Assembly: GCA_900758315.1 (NCBI GenBank)
Contig: CAAERF010000459.1
Location: 1 to 30,582, forward strand
Reading direction: 5' to 3'
From: an uncultured Oscillospiraceae bacterium
GTDB taxonomy: Bacteria; Bacillota; Clostridia; Oscillospirales; Oscillospiraceae
DNA: 30,582 nucleotides
Shown here: piece by piece, positions 8,126 through 15,497 of the stretch
Layout of the letters: each line of letters starts with the position of its first letter
How positions within the stretch are numbered: position 1 is the stretch's first letter
Notes under the pieces: model-generated
The model's input: the letters and a program-made list of their open reading frames with translations, nothing else
What the model was told of the DNA's origin: nothing
Database searches by the model: none
Program-made: the position numbers and the translations under genes

Positions 8126-9355
8126 CTACACCACCTGAAACAGGTAGAATTTCAGGTATTCTGTCTCCGGCACGTTCCACAGCACCGGGTGATCCGGCGC
8201 CTGCTGCCGTGCCTCGATCTGGCGCAGGGACACCGCCGCGTCATGAGCGGCGCTCTTCAGCATCTGGCAGAACAGCTCGTCGTTCATAAAATGAGAGCAG
8301 GAGCAGGTGGCCAGGTATCCTCCCCGCGGCAGCAGCTTCATGGCCTTCAGGTTGATCTCCTTATAGCCCCGCACGGCGTCCCGCACAGTCCGCCGGCTCT
8401 TGGTAAAGGCGGGCGGATCCAGAATAATCAGATCATAGTCCCGGCACTTATGCTCCGCCAGCTCGGTCAGCAGCTGAAATACATCCGCCTGCCGGAAGGT
8501 CATCCGATCCTCCAGCCCATTCCGGACCGCGTTTTCCCGTGCCATCTCAATGGCGGTGGCGGAGACATCCACGCACGTCACCTGAGCCGCTCCTCCCAGC
8601 GCCGCGTTCAATCCAAAGGAACCGGTATGGGTAAAGCAATCCAGGACATACTTATTTTGAGCAATTCTTCCAACCGCCTGTCGGTTATACTTCTGATCCA
8701 GAAAGAAGCCGGTTTTCTGCCCGTTCTCCACGTCCACTTGATAGCGCACGCCATTTTCCACGATCTCGGTCACCGTCGACTCCGGCAACGACTGCCCGGG
8801 CAACGGGTACCAGCCCTTGCCCTGCTCCAGGCCCTCCAGCTCCCGAATCGCCACGTCGTTGCGGAGGTAAATGCCCCGTACCGGCTCGCCCAGCTCAGCC
8901 AGCACCTGGCACAGAGCCTGGAACACCTGATCCTGAACCCGCTCCATCCCCAGAGACAGCACTTGCGCCACCAAAATGTCGCCGTAGCGATCCACCGTCA
9001 GCCCGGGCATCTGATCCGCCTCGCCGTGAATCAGCCGGCAGCAGTGGAAATCCGCTCCCGGCATCACCGTTTTCCGGTAGGCTACTGCGTACTCCACCCG
9101 CCGCCGCCAGAAAGCCGCGTCAAACCGGTCATTGGCGTTGCGGGAGAGCAGCCGGATGGTAATCTTGGAGTGATCGTTGTAAAAGCCGGTCCCCATGTAG
9201 GCGTTTCCGGCAAACACATCCGCCAGACCGCCGTTTTCCAGCTGCCCCTGCCGTTCCTTCAGCTCCGCCCCATAGATCCAGGGATGCCCCTGCTTCACCA
9301 GCCGCTCCGCCTTGGCGGTGATCTGTACCCGCGGGTAGTCTCGCTGTTGCTTCAT
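8126..9355 (-). CDS. rlmI: RlmI-type 23S rRNA m5C methyltransferase
   Basis: SAM-dependent RNA methyltransferase of 409 residues, family of RlmI (m5C1962 of 23S rRNA in E. coli). The N-terminus (to about residue 75) looks like the PUA domain, with HPWIYGAELKERQG. An RlmI-like middle domain includes GLTVDRYGD and ENGQKTGFFLDQ. The Rossmann domain follows, with SAM motif DCFTHTGSFGLNA, acidic loop CVDVSATAIEMA, the catalytic-loop motif LIILDPPAFTKSR and the Cys-containing CSCSHFM near 350. Family membership is secure; the exact nucleotide modified is inferred. The ATG at 9355 has GAGGTGA about 12 bases upstream. It is transcribed away from murC. Confidence 0.88.
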   Translation of the reverse strand: MKQQRDYPRVQITAKAERLVKQGHPWIYGAELKERQGQLENGGLADVFAGNAYMGTGFYNDHSKITIRLLSRNANDRFDAAFWRRRVEYAVAYRKTVMPGADFHCCRLIHGEADQMPGLTVDRYGDILVAQVLSLGMERVQDQVFQALCQVLAELGEPVRGIYLRNDVAIRELEGLEQGKGWYPLPGQSLPESTVTEIVENGVRYQVDVENGQKTGFFLDQKYNRQAVGRIAQNKYVLDCFTHTGSFGLNAALGGAAQVTCVDVSATAIEMARENAVRNGLEDRMTFRQADVFQLLTELAEHKCRDYDLIILDPPAFTKSRRTVRDAVRGYKEINLKAMKLLPRGGYLATCSCSHFMNDELFCQMLKSAAHDAAVSLRQIEARQQAPDHPVLWNVPETEYLKFYLFQVV

Positions 9356-9408
9356 AGTCCGTCACTTCACCTCATTTTCCTGTTCCATATTCATGCCTTT
9401 GGACTGTT

Positions 9409-9437
9409 ATCATAACACACTCCTCTCCCCGGAACAA
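9409..9437 (-). promoter_or_regulatory. Sigma-A-type promoter of rlmI
   Basis: Minus strand: TTGTTC (9437-9432), 17 bases, TATGAT (9414-9409). The leader to the rlmI ATG would be about 45 bases. It is back-to-back with the murC promoter, the two -35 boxes being 47 bases apart. Confidence 0.6.
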
Positions 9438-9484
9438 GTTTCCTTGCACTTTCTTCAAATATTCCCGTTTCACAACAATCTTTC

Positions 9485-9513
9485 TTGCCATTTTAGGAAA
9501 AGCGTACTATAAT
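9485..9513 (+). promoter_or_regulatory. Sigma-A-type promoter of murC
   Basis: TTGCCA (9485-9490), 17 bases, perfect TATAAT (9508-9513). Start would be near 9520, followed by a short leader and an AGGAGG ribosome binding site before the ATG at 9558. Confidence 0.8.
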
Positions 9514-9557
9514 GTATCATATTTTCTTTTCATTGTTCTAAAACAGGAGGTCCATCT

Positions 9558-10979
9558 ATGACCGTTACTGAATTGAAAGAGTATCTCACCGCCGGTAGAC
9601 ATGTCCATTTGATCGGAATCGGCGGCGTTTCTATGTTCCCACTTGCCGAGGTGCTGAACGGCGCCGGCCTGATTGTCACCGGCTCCGACATCCACGAAAA
9701 TGACAACGTGGATCACCTGATCAGCCAGGGCATCGAAGTCCATCTTGGCCACCACGCGGAGAATATCCAGGGCGCGGATCTGGTCATCCGCACCGCCGCC
9801 GTCCACGACGACAACCCGGAGATTCAGGCCGCCCATGCCGCCGGTATCCCGGTCTTTGAACGGGCTCAGGCCTGGGGCGCCATTATGATGGATTACCGCC
9901 ATGCGGTGTGCTTCTCCGGTACCCACGGGAAAACCACTACCACCTCCATGTGCGCCCACATCGCCATGGCCGCCGGCATCGATCCCACCATTATGATCGG
10001 TGGCAATCTGCCCCTTCTGGGCGCCGGTTATCGGGTGGGTAAGGGAGACACCATCATTCTGGAGTCCTGCGAATACTGCAACTCCTTCCTCTCCTTCCGG
10101 CCCACCACCGCGGTGATCCTGGACATCGAAGAGGATCATCTGGACTTTTTCAAGGATCTGGCGGACATCGAACACTCTTTCCGCACCTTTGCCAATCTGG
10201 TGCCGGATGACGGTCTTGTCATCGCCAACGCCGATGACCGCAACACGATGGACACCCTGGACGGCATTGACCGCCCCTTCATCACCTTCGGCATGGGAAG
10301 TTACGCCGACGTCTACTGCAGTGAGCCGGTCTGGGAACGAGGTCTGCCCACCTTTGATCTCTATCAGGGTGAGGAAAAGGTCTGCACTATCTCCCTGACC
10401 ATCCCCGGACTTCACAATGTCAAAAACGCCCTGGCCGCGGCCGCGGCCGCCCTCCACATGGGCATCGCGCCCCAGTTTATCGCCGAGGGCCTGCACAGCT
10501 ATCACGGTGCGGAACGCCGCTTTGAATACAAGGGTGAGATCAACGGCGCCAAGGTCTATGATGACTACGCCCACCATCCGGGCGAGATCCACGTCCTGCT
10601 TCAGACCGCCAAAAGTCTGGGCTATGACCGGGTCATCTGCGCCTTCCAGCCCCACACTTACTCCCGGACCCAGGCTCTGTTCGATGATTTCGTTCAAGAG
10701 CTACAGCTGGCCGACCTGACCCTACTGGCGGAAATCTATCCCGCCCGAGAGGTGAATACTACTGGCATTTCCTCCAAAGATCTGGCGGCCAAAATTCCCC
10801 GCGCAGAGTATTATCCCACCTTCGCCGAACTGGAAGCCCGTCTGCGCCAGCTGGCACAGCCCGGAGACCTGATTCTCACCGTCGGTGCCGGCGAGCTGAA
10901 TCAGGTGGCCGACGCTCTGGTGGGAAAACCGCACCATTATTCCGAAATTCCCGTACCCCAGCCCCAAGCCGGCACATGA
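9558..10979 (+). CDS. murC: UDP-N-acetylmuramate--L-alanine ligase
   Basis: Cytoplasmic Mur ligase that adds L-alanine to UDP-MurNAc, using ATP, the first step of peptidoglycan stem-peptide synthesis. It has 473 residues, normal for MurC. Seen in order: the N-terminal UDP-binding loop HLIGIGGVSM (17-26), the ATP P-loop GTHGKTTTT (121-129), the ESCEY segment near 170, the central-domain motif GLHNVKNALA, and the C-terminal DDYAHHP. The GIGG start and HGKTT separate it from MurD/E/F. An AGGAGG ribosome binding site lies 7 bases before the ATG. It stands alone, with its own promoter. Confidence 0.97.
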   Translation: MTVTELKEYLTAGRHVHLIGIGGVSMFPLAEVLNGAGLIVTGSDIHENDNVDHLISQGIEVHLGHHAENIQGADLVIRTAAVHDDNPEIQAAHAAGIPVFERAQAWGAIMMDYRHAVCFSGTHGKTTTTSMCAHIAMAAGIDPTIMIGGNLPLLGAGYRVGKGDTIILESCEYCNSFLSFRPTTAVILDIEEDHLDFFKDLADIEHSFRTFANLVPDDGLVIANADDRNTMDTLDGIDRPFITFGMGSYADVYCSEPVWERGLPTFDLYQGEEKVCTISLTIPGLHNVKNALAAAAAALHMGIAPQFIAEGLHSYHGAERRFEYKGEINGAKVYDDYAHHPGEIHVLLQTAKSLGYDRVICAFQPHTYSRTQALFDDFVQELQLADLTLLAEIYPAREVNTTGISSKDLAAKIPRAEYYPTFAELEARLRQLAQPGDLILTVGAGELNQVADALVGKPHHYSEIPVPQPQAGT

Positions 10980-11038
10980 CCTTTGCGACGGTAAATTATC
11001 CGTTTTTTACCACCGTTTTTCCAGTTTTCCCCTATCCC

Positions 11039-11075
11039 GAGGCAGGACAGCGCTCCTGCCTCCGGTATCTTTCCG
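11039..11075 (+). terminator. Possible murC terminator hairpin
   Basis: GAGGCAGGA (11039-11047) pairs perfectly with TCCTGCCTC (11054-11062), loop of 6. The downstream T-run is poor (TATCTTTCC), so it may be a weak terminator or an RNA end-protecting structure. It lies about 60 bases after the murC stop. Confidence 0.45.
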
Positions 11076-11422
11076 TAACATAAGGGGTCTAAAAACGTCC
11101 TTACGGCAAAAAAACAAGGGAAAATCTCCGCTCTTGTCGGGGTTTTGATCATTTTTAGAAAAAAATACAGCACATTCACCATATTTTTAATAGGAATCTG
11201 CCTTTTCCAATTTTCCACGGTTGGCTTCTCCCGGGCGGAATCACCAAATTTTAAGGCAAATGGCACGAATTATCCGGTTTTTTTCGTCGTAGAGACAAGA
11301 GCCAGCAAAATTGCGCCCAGTTTTTTTGTGGAAAAGAGCAATTCCAGCAAAAGTTTTTTGTGCAAAAGTGGCATTTCACCCCTTTTGTGCATTTTGACCA
11401 TATGACCCCCTGAAACTTTGTC

Positions 11423-11447
11423 AAACATTTATCAATGTTTTTCCTTT
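11423..11447 (+). repeat. Inverted repeat upstream of the crt promoter
   Basis: AAACATT (11423-11429), 4-base loop, AATGTTT (11434-11440), followed by TTTCC and further T-rich sequence. It ends 14 bases upstream of the crt -35 box. It could be an insulating terminator or a protein-binding dyad; the sequence does not decide. Confidence 0.4.
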
Positions 11448-11453
11448 TCCCTA

Positions 11454-11482
11454 TTGCAACCTGACGAAAAAGCAGGTATACT
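11454..11482 (+). promoter_or_regulatory. Sigma-A-type promoter of the crt-hbd-bcd-etfBA operon
   Basis: TTGCAA (11454-11459), 17 bases, TATACT (11477-11482). The start would be near 11489, giving an unusually long leader of about 160 bases before the crt ATG at 11648. A Rex-like dyad begins 16 bases past the -10. Confidence 0.75.
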
Positions 11483-11497
11483 AGATGCAGTAGGCAA

Positions 11498-11515
11498 TGG
11501 TTAAAAAGATAACAA
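11498..11515 (+). promoter_or_regulatory. Candidate Rex operator on the butyrate operon
   Basis: TGGTTAA, 4 bases (AAAG), ATAACAA: 12 of 14 defined positions match the Rex consensus TTGTTAA-N4-TTAACAA known in clostridia. It lies at about +9 to +27 from the predicted start, where a bound repressor would block transcription. Rex senses NADH/NAD+ and is known to control crt-bcd-etf-hbd genes in other clostridia. No rex gene is in the window. Confidence 0.55.
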
Positions 11516-11647
11516 TATAGCTTTGTGTATGCACTCCTATATTATGGTACCCGCAAAGGGCCGGTTGTCTTTTTAAAACTCATTGTGTTTCGGACTGATT
11601 CTATACTTTCAGCAAACCATTCATCATTTTTTAGGAGGGATTTCGTA

Positions 11648-12433
11648 ATGGCATACGCAATTCTGGAAACTCAGGGCGCAGTTGCTGTACTGACTGTCAA
11701 CAACCCCAAGGCTCTGAACGCACTGAGCCCCGCTGTCCTGACCGACATCGACGCTGCAATCGACAGCATTGATATGGACACCGTTCGCGCACTGATCATC
11801 ACCGGTGCCGGCGACAAGAGCTTCGTGGCAGGTGCTGACATCGCCGCCATGGTCCACATGAGCAAGGCTGACGCCAGCGCATACAGCAAGCAGGGCAACG
11901 ATCTGTTCCTGAAGATCGAGTCTCTGCCCATCCCCGTCATCGCTGCTGTCAATGGCTTCGCACTGGGCGGCGGTTGCGAGCTGGCTATGAGCTGCGACAT
12001 CCGTATCTGCTCTGAGGCTGCTATGTTCGGTCAGCCCGAAGTTCAGCTGGGCATCACCCCCGGTTACGGCGGAACTCAGCGTATGGCTCGCCTGGTTGGC
12101 GCCGGCATCGCTAAGGAAATGATCTACACCGCCAGAAACATGAAGGCTGACGAAGCTCTGCGCATCGGCCTGGTCAACGCTGTGTATGCTCCTGACGAAC
12201 TGATGCCCGCTGCTATGAAGCTGGCTAACAAGATCGCCAAGAACGCTCCCATCGCTGTTCGTCTGTCCAAGAAGATGATCAACGACGGTCTGGCTCTGCC
12301 CATCGACGAAGCAGTTGCTATGGAATCCGCTCTGTTCGGCGGCAGCTTCGAGACCCACGACCAGGTGGAAGGCATGAGCTGCTTCCTGAGCAAGGAAAAG
12401 CCCAAGCCCAAGGCAGTGTTCACCAACAACTAA
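11648..12433 (+). CDS. crt: 3-hydroxybutyryl-CoA dehydratase (crotonase)
   Basis: Dehydrates 3-hydroxybutyryl-CoA to crotonyl-CoA, the middle step of butyrate synthesis. It has 261 residues, standard for the enoyl-CoA hydratase family. The oxyanion-hole segments AGADIAAM (61-68) and NGFALGGGCELA (102-113) are intact. Both catalytic glutamates are present: Glu111 in GGGCELA and Glu131 in QPEVQLGITPGYGG. The ATG at 11648 has AGGAGGG about 9 bases upstream; an in-frame GTG at 11525 would add 41 residues without family similarity or ribosome binding site. It is the first gene of the operon. Codons are strongly biased (GCT, CGT, AAG), unlike most of the window. Substrate is assigned from context. 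Confidence 0.95.
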   Translation: MAYAILETQGAVAVLTVNNPKALNALSPAVLTDIDAAIDSIDMDTVRALIITGAGDKSFVAGADIAAMVHMSKADASAYSKQGNDLFLKIESLPIPVIAAVNGFALGGGCELAMSCDIRICSEAAMFGQPEVQLGITPGYGGTQRMARLVGAGIAKEMIYTARNMKADEALRIGLVNAVYAPDELMPAAMKLANKIAKNAPIAVRLSKKMINDGLALPIDEAVAMESALFGGSFETHDQVEGMSCFLSKEKPKPKAVFTNN

Positions 12434-12445
12434 TTGGAACACACC

Positions 12446-12468
12446 CTTCCCCAATGGGGAGCCCTTTT
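12446..12468 (+). terminator. Weak hairpin after crt
   Basis: TTCCCC (12447-12452) pairs with GGGGAG (12456-12461, one G-U) around a 3-base loop, followed by CCCTTTTAC. This is a poor terminator. It may cause partial termination or protect the 3' end of a crt-only message. No clear second promoter is seen before hbd. Confidence 0.35.
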
Positions 12469-12521
12469 ACTGTTGTAGAGATGAGGTATGTCTGAATCCG
12501 CTTTTCATTCCTGCCTTTTCT

Positions 12522-12575
12522 TTATAAATTTACCCCGCAACTTACTTAAAACAACTTTTAAGTAAAAATTTATAA
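12522..12575 (+). repeat. Nested inverted repeats in front of the hbd ribosome binding site
   Basis: Inner perfect repeat: TTACTTAAAA (12542-12551) and TTTTAAGTAA (12556-12565), 4-base loop. Outer perfect repeat: TTATAAATTT (12522-12531) and AAATTTATAA (12566-12575). The right arms are contiguous (20 bases); the left arms are split by 10 unpaired bases. The structure ends 1 base before the AGGAGG of hbd, so it could control translation, protect a processed end, or bind a regulator. Confidence 0.7.
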
Positions 12576-12590
12576 CAGGAGGAAAACAAA

Positions 12591-13424
12591 ATGAAAGTTG
12601 GCGTTATCGGCGCTGGTACCATGGGTGCTGGCATCTGCGAAGTGTTCGCAAAAGCAGGTTGGGATGTCGCTATGACCGCTTCCAGCGCAGCTTCCGCTCA
12701 GAAGCATAAGGATAAGCTGGCCGCTGGCTATGCAAAGAAAGTCGCTAAGGGCAAGATGGATCAGGAAAAGGCTGACGCTATCCTGAACCGTATCGTTCCC
12801 GGTGCTAAGGAAGACGTTTGCGGCGACTGCGATCTGATCGTGGAATGCTCCAAGGAAGATATGGGCATGAAGAAGAAGCTCTTCACCGAGCTGATGAGCG
12901 TTGTTGGCCCCGACTGCATGTTCGCTACCAACACCTCTTCCCTGTCCATCACCGAAATCGCAAACGGCCTGGATCGTCCGGTCATCGGCATGCACTTCTT
13001 CAACCCCGCTCCTGTCATGAAGCTGGTCGAAGTTATCGCTGCTGAGCAGACTCCCGACGAAATGGTTGACAAGATCGTCGCCATCTCCAAGGAACTGGGC
13101 AAGACTCCCGTCGTCGTTAAAGAAGCTGCCGGCTTCGTTGTCAACCGTATCCTGGTTCCGATGATCAACGAAGGCGCTTTCGTTCTGTCCGAAGGCCTGG
13201 CTTCCGCTGAAGACATCGACATCGCTATGCAGCTGGGCGCTAACCATCCCATGGGCCCCCTGCACCTGGCTGACCTGGTTGGTATCGACATCGCTCTGGC
13301 AGTTTGTGACGTGCTGTACAACGAATTCGAGGATTCCAAGTATCGTGCATGCCCCCTGCTGCGTAAGAAGGTCCGTGCCGGCAAGCTGGGCATCAAGACC
13401 GGCGAAGGTTTCTTCAAGTACTAA
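12591..13424 (+). CDS. hbd: 3-hydroxybutyryl-CoA dehydrogenase
   Basis: Reduces acetoacetyl-CoA to 3-hydroxybutyryl-CoA. It has 277 residues, close to clostridial Hbd. The N-terminal dinucleotide-binding loop GAGTMGAGI is at 7-15; catalytic residues Ser117, His135 (in MHFFNPAP), Glu147 and Asn186 (in VVNRILVP) are all in place. The C-terminal dimer domain includes MKLGANHPMGPL-like QLGANHPMGPL. At the end of strand beta-2, where NAD-type Hbd has an acidic residue, this protein reads VAMTASSAAS with no Asp or Glu, so it may prefer NADPH. The ribosome binding site is AGGAGG 8 bases before ATG. Strong highly-expressed codon bias. Confidence 0.96.
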   Translation: MKVGVIGAGTMGAGICEVFAKAGWDVAMTASSAASAQKHKDKLAAGYAKKVAKGKMDQEKADAILNRIVPGAKEDVCGDCDLIVECSKEDMGMKKKLFTELMSVVGPDCMFATNTSSLSITEIANGLDRPVIGMHFFNPAPVMKLVEVIAAEQTPDEMVDKIVAISKELGKTPVVVKEAAGFVVNRILVPMINEGAFVLSEGLASAEDIDIAMQLGANHPMGPLHLADLVGIDIALAVCDVLYNEFEDSKYRACPLLRKKVRAGKLGIKTGEGFFKY

Positions 13425-13440
13425 TTCATCTCTGTTCTAA

Positions 13441-13461
13441 CGGGGGGAATCATTCCCCCCG
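13441..13461 (+). repeat. GC-rich hairpin between hbd and bcd
   Basis: CGGGGGGA (13441-13448) and TCCCCCCG (13454-13461) with loop ATCAT make a very stable stem, 17 bases past the hbd stop. No T-run follows, so it is not a standard terminator. It may stabilise the upstream message or set the ratio of hbd to bcd. Confidence 0.6.
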
Positions 13462-13494
13462 CTTAGTTCAAAAATAAAGTAGGAGGATTCATAT

Positions 13495-14658
13495 ATGGAC
13501 TTTAAATTGAGCAAAGAACATGAAATGGCTCGTAAGATGTTCCAGGAGTTCGCAACGAATGAGGTTGAGCCTCTGGCAGCCGAAATCGATGAGGAAGAAC
13601 GTTACCCCTGGGAAACCATTCCGAAGCTGGCTAAGGCTGGTATGATGGGCGTGCCGATCCCCAAGAAGTATGGCGGATCCGGCGGCGACAACCTGATGTA
13701 TTGCATGATGATCGAAGAGCTGGCAAAGAAGTGCGTTGCTACCAGCACCGCTGTTGCAGCTCATACCTCTCTGTGCATGGGCCCCATCATGGCTTTCGGC
13801 ACTGAAGAGCAGAAGATGAAGTGGATCCCCGATCTGGCTTCCGGCCGCAAGATCGGCGCATTCGGCCTGACCGAACCCGGTGCAGGTACTGACGCTTCCG
13901 GCCAGCAGACCACTGCTGTCAAGGACGGCGATGACTGGATCCTGAACGGCACCAAGTGCTTCATCACCAACGGCGACACAGCCAGCACCTACACTGTTCT
14001 GGCTGTTACCGATCGTGCCAAGGGCTATCGTGGCATGACCATGTTCGTCGTCGAAGCTGGCACCCCCGGCTTCACCACCGGCGCTCATGAGAAGAAGCTG
14101 GGTATCCGCGCTTCCGCTACCACCGACCTGATCTTCGAAGACGTTCGTATTCCCGACGCTAACCGTCTGGGCAAGGTCGGCCAGGGCTGGAAGGTTGTCA
14201 TGCATACTCTGAACGGCGCCCGCGCTGGCGTTGCTGCTCAGGGTGTTGGCTGCGCTCAGGGCGCTCTGGACTATGCTATGCAGTACGTCAAGGAGCGTAA
14301 GCAGTTTGGCAAGCCTCTGTCCAAGTTCCAGAGAACCCAGTTTGAGATCGCTGACATGGCTACCAACATTGAGGCCGGTAGAATGCTGGTCTACAAGGGT
14401 GCCTGCAAGGAAGACGCCGCCAAGAATGGTGACCCCTCTGCTGCTGATTACGCTATGGATACCGCTATGGCAAAGCTGTATTGCGGCCAGCTGGCCAATG
14501 ACGTTGCTCGTCGTTGCTGCCATCTGTACGGTGGTTATGGCTTCATCCGCGATTACCCCGTGGAGCGCTTCTTCAGAGACGCCAAGATCCTTGAGGTCTA
14601 CGAGGGCACCAATGAGGCTCAGAGAATGGTTATCGCTTCCAACCTGGGCATCAAATAA
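13495..14658 (+). CDS. bcd: Butyryl-CoA dehydrogenase (acyl-CoA dehydrogenase)
   Basis: FAD enzyme that reduces crotonyl-CoA to butyryl-CoA, working with EtfAB. It has 387 residues, standard for short-chain acyl-CoA dehydrogenase. Seen in order: the N-terminal helical domain (MDFKLSKEHEMARKMF), the loop YGGSGGDNLMYCMMIEELA, the FAD-binding segment AFGLTEPGAGTDASG, CFITNGD, and the C-terminal ERKQFGKPLSKFQ. The catalytic base is Glu370 in VYEGTNEAQRMV, the usual position for the short-chain group. It is directly followed by etfB and etfA, as in bifurcating clostridial clusters. The ribosome binding site is AGGAGG. Crotonyl-CoA specificity is inferred from the operon. Confidence 0.95.
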   Translation: MDFKLSKEHEMARKMFQEFATNEVEPLAAEIDEEERYPWETIPKLAKAGMMGVPIPKKYGGSGGDNLMYCMMIEELAKKCVATSTAVAAHTSLCMGPIMAFGTEEQKMKWIPDLASGRKIGAFGLTEPGAGTDASGQQTTAVKDGDDWILNGTKCFITNGDTASTYTVLAVTDRAKGYRGMTMFVVEAGTPGFTTGAHEKKLGIRASATTDLIFEDVRIPDANRLGKVGQGWKVVMHTLNGARAGVAAQGVGCAQGALDYAMQYVKERKQFGKPLSKFQRTQFEIADMATNIEAGRMLVYKGACKEDAAKNGDPSAADYAMDTAMAKLYCGQLANDVARRCCHLYGGYGFIRDYPVERFFRDAKILEVYEGTNEAQRMVIASNLGIK

Positions 14659-14677
14659 TCAAGGAGGTTTGTGAATA

Positions 14678-15478
14678 ATGAAAGCAATTGTTTGTGTAAA
14701 ACAGGTTCCGGATACCTCCGGTAAGGTTTCTGTTAATGATAACGGCACCCTGGATCGTGCATCCATGGAAACCATCACCAACCCCGATGACCTGAACGCT
14801 CTGGAAGCTGCTCTGCAGCTGAAGGACGAAACCGGCTGTGAAGTCGTTGTTGTCACCATGGGTCCTCCCCCCGCAGAAGGCATGCTGCGTGAGTGCATCG
14901 CTCGCGGTGCTGACCGTTGCGTCCTGATCTCCGGCCGTGAATTCGGTGGTTCCGACACCTTCGCAACTTCTCAGATCATCGCTGCTGGCGTCAACAAGGT
15001 TGGCGTAGGCCCCGAAGATATCGTTCTGTGCGGCCGTCAGGCTATCGACGGCGATACCGCTCAGGTCGGTCCTCAGATCGCTGAAAAGCTGGGTCTGCCC
15101 CAGATTTCCTATGCTGCTGACATCAAGGTTGAAGGCACCAAGGTTACCGTTAAGCGTATGCTGGAAGACGGCTTCATGATGATTGAAACCCAGACTCCTT
15201 GCCTGATCACCTGCATCAAGGAACTGAATGAGCCCCGTTACATGTCCGTTGGCGGCATTGTTGAGTGCTATGACAAGCCCATGGATGTCTATGACTACGA
15301 AGCTCTGAAGGACGATCCCCTGATCGAGCCGGATACCATCGGTCTGCAGGGCTCTCCCACCAACATCCTGACTTCCTTCACGCCTCCTCAGAAGGGCGCT
15401 GGCAAGATGCTGGAAGGCAGCGATGCTAATACCTGTGCTGAACTGGCTGGCATCCTGTTAAAGAAGCAGCTGATCTGA
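14678..15478 (+). CDS. etfB: Electron transfer flavoprotein subunit beta
   Basis: Beta subunit of the Etf partner of Bcd, 266 residues. The family start MKAIVCVKQVPDTSGKVSV, the VVVVTMGPPPAEGMLRECIA segment and the signature CGRQAIDGDTAQVGPQIAE (about 119-137) are present; the protein ends with the long helix ELAGILLKKQLI. In clostridial bifurcating EtfAB the beta subunit carries the flavin that accepts hydride from NADH and splits the electrons between Bcd and ferredoxin (family knowledge). The gap to bcd is 19 bases and carries AAGGAGG. Whether this pair bifurcates is inferred from the Bcd linkage. Confidence 0.95.
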   Translation: MKAIVCVKQVPDTSGKVSVNDNGTLDRASMETITNPDDLNALEAALQLKDETGCEVVVVTMGPPPAEGMLRECIARGADRCVLISGREFGGSDTFATSQIIAAGVNKVGVGPEDIVLCGRQAIDGDTAQVGPQIAEKLGLPQISYAADIKVEGTKVTVKRMLEDGFMMIETQTPCLITCIKELNEPRYMSVGGIVECYDKPMDVYDYEALKDDPLIEPDTIGLQGSPTNILTSFTPPQKGAGKMLEGSDANTCAELAGILLKKQLI

Positions 15479-15497
15479 TAGAAAGGAGAACACACTA

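Larger units (their letters stand above)
10980..11453. other. AT-rich gap after murC, no gene seen
   Basis: Starts with a hairpin that may terminate murC (11039-11062). A second possible pairing, CCGTAA with TTACGG, lies around 11073-11106. The rest to about 11400 is low-GC with runs of T, including two similar blocks near 11305-11333 and 11342-11367 (CCAGCAAAA followed by T6-7, GTG and AAAAG). A TTG-started open frame at 11145-11405 has a signal-peptide-like start but no ribosome binding site, and I do not accept it. Confidence 0.5.

Noticed and set aside
9507..10697. A 396-codon open frame on the minus strand opposite murC.
   Set aside because: murC is complete and unmistakable on the plus strand. 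The antisense product is Gly/Val/Asp-rich with no family features and runs over the murC promoter region.
10937..11266. A 109-codon open frame on the minus strand after murC.
   Set aside because: It overlaps the conserved murC end, crosses two hairpins, and shows no family features or ribosome binding site.
11145..11405. A possible small secreted protein of 86 residues with a signal-peptide-like start.
   Set aside because: It starts with TTG and has no ribosome binding site. The hydrophobic stretch is what T-rich DNA gives by chance, and the rest is low complexity.
11423..11440. AAACATT-TATC-AATGTTT as a second Rex site.
   Set aside because: The half-sites do not match TTGTTAA/TTAACAA. It is kept only as an unexplained inverted repeat.
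11525..11647. A 41-residue N-terminal extension of crt starting at GTG.
   Set aside because: There is no ribosome binding site, no similarity to crotonases, and the ATG at 11648 has a strong AGGAGGG.
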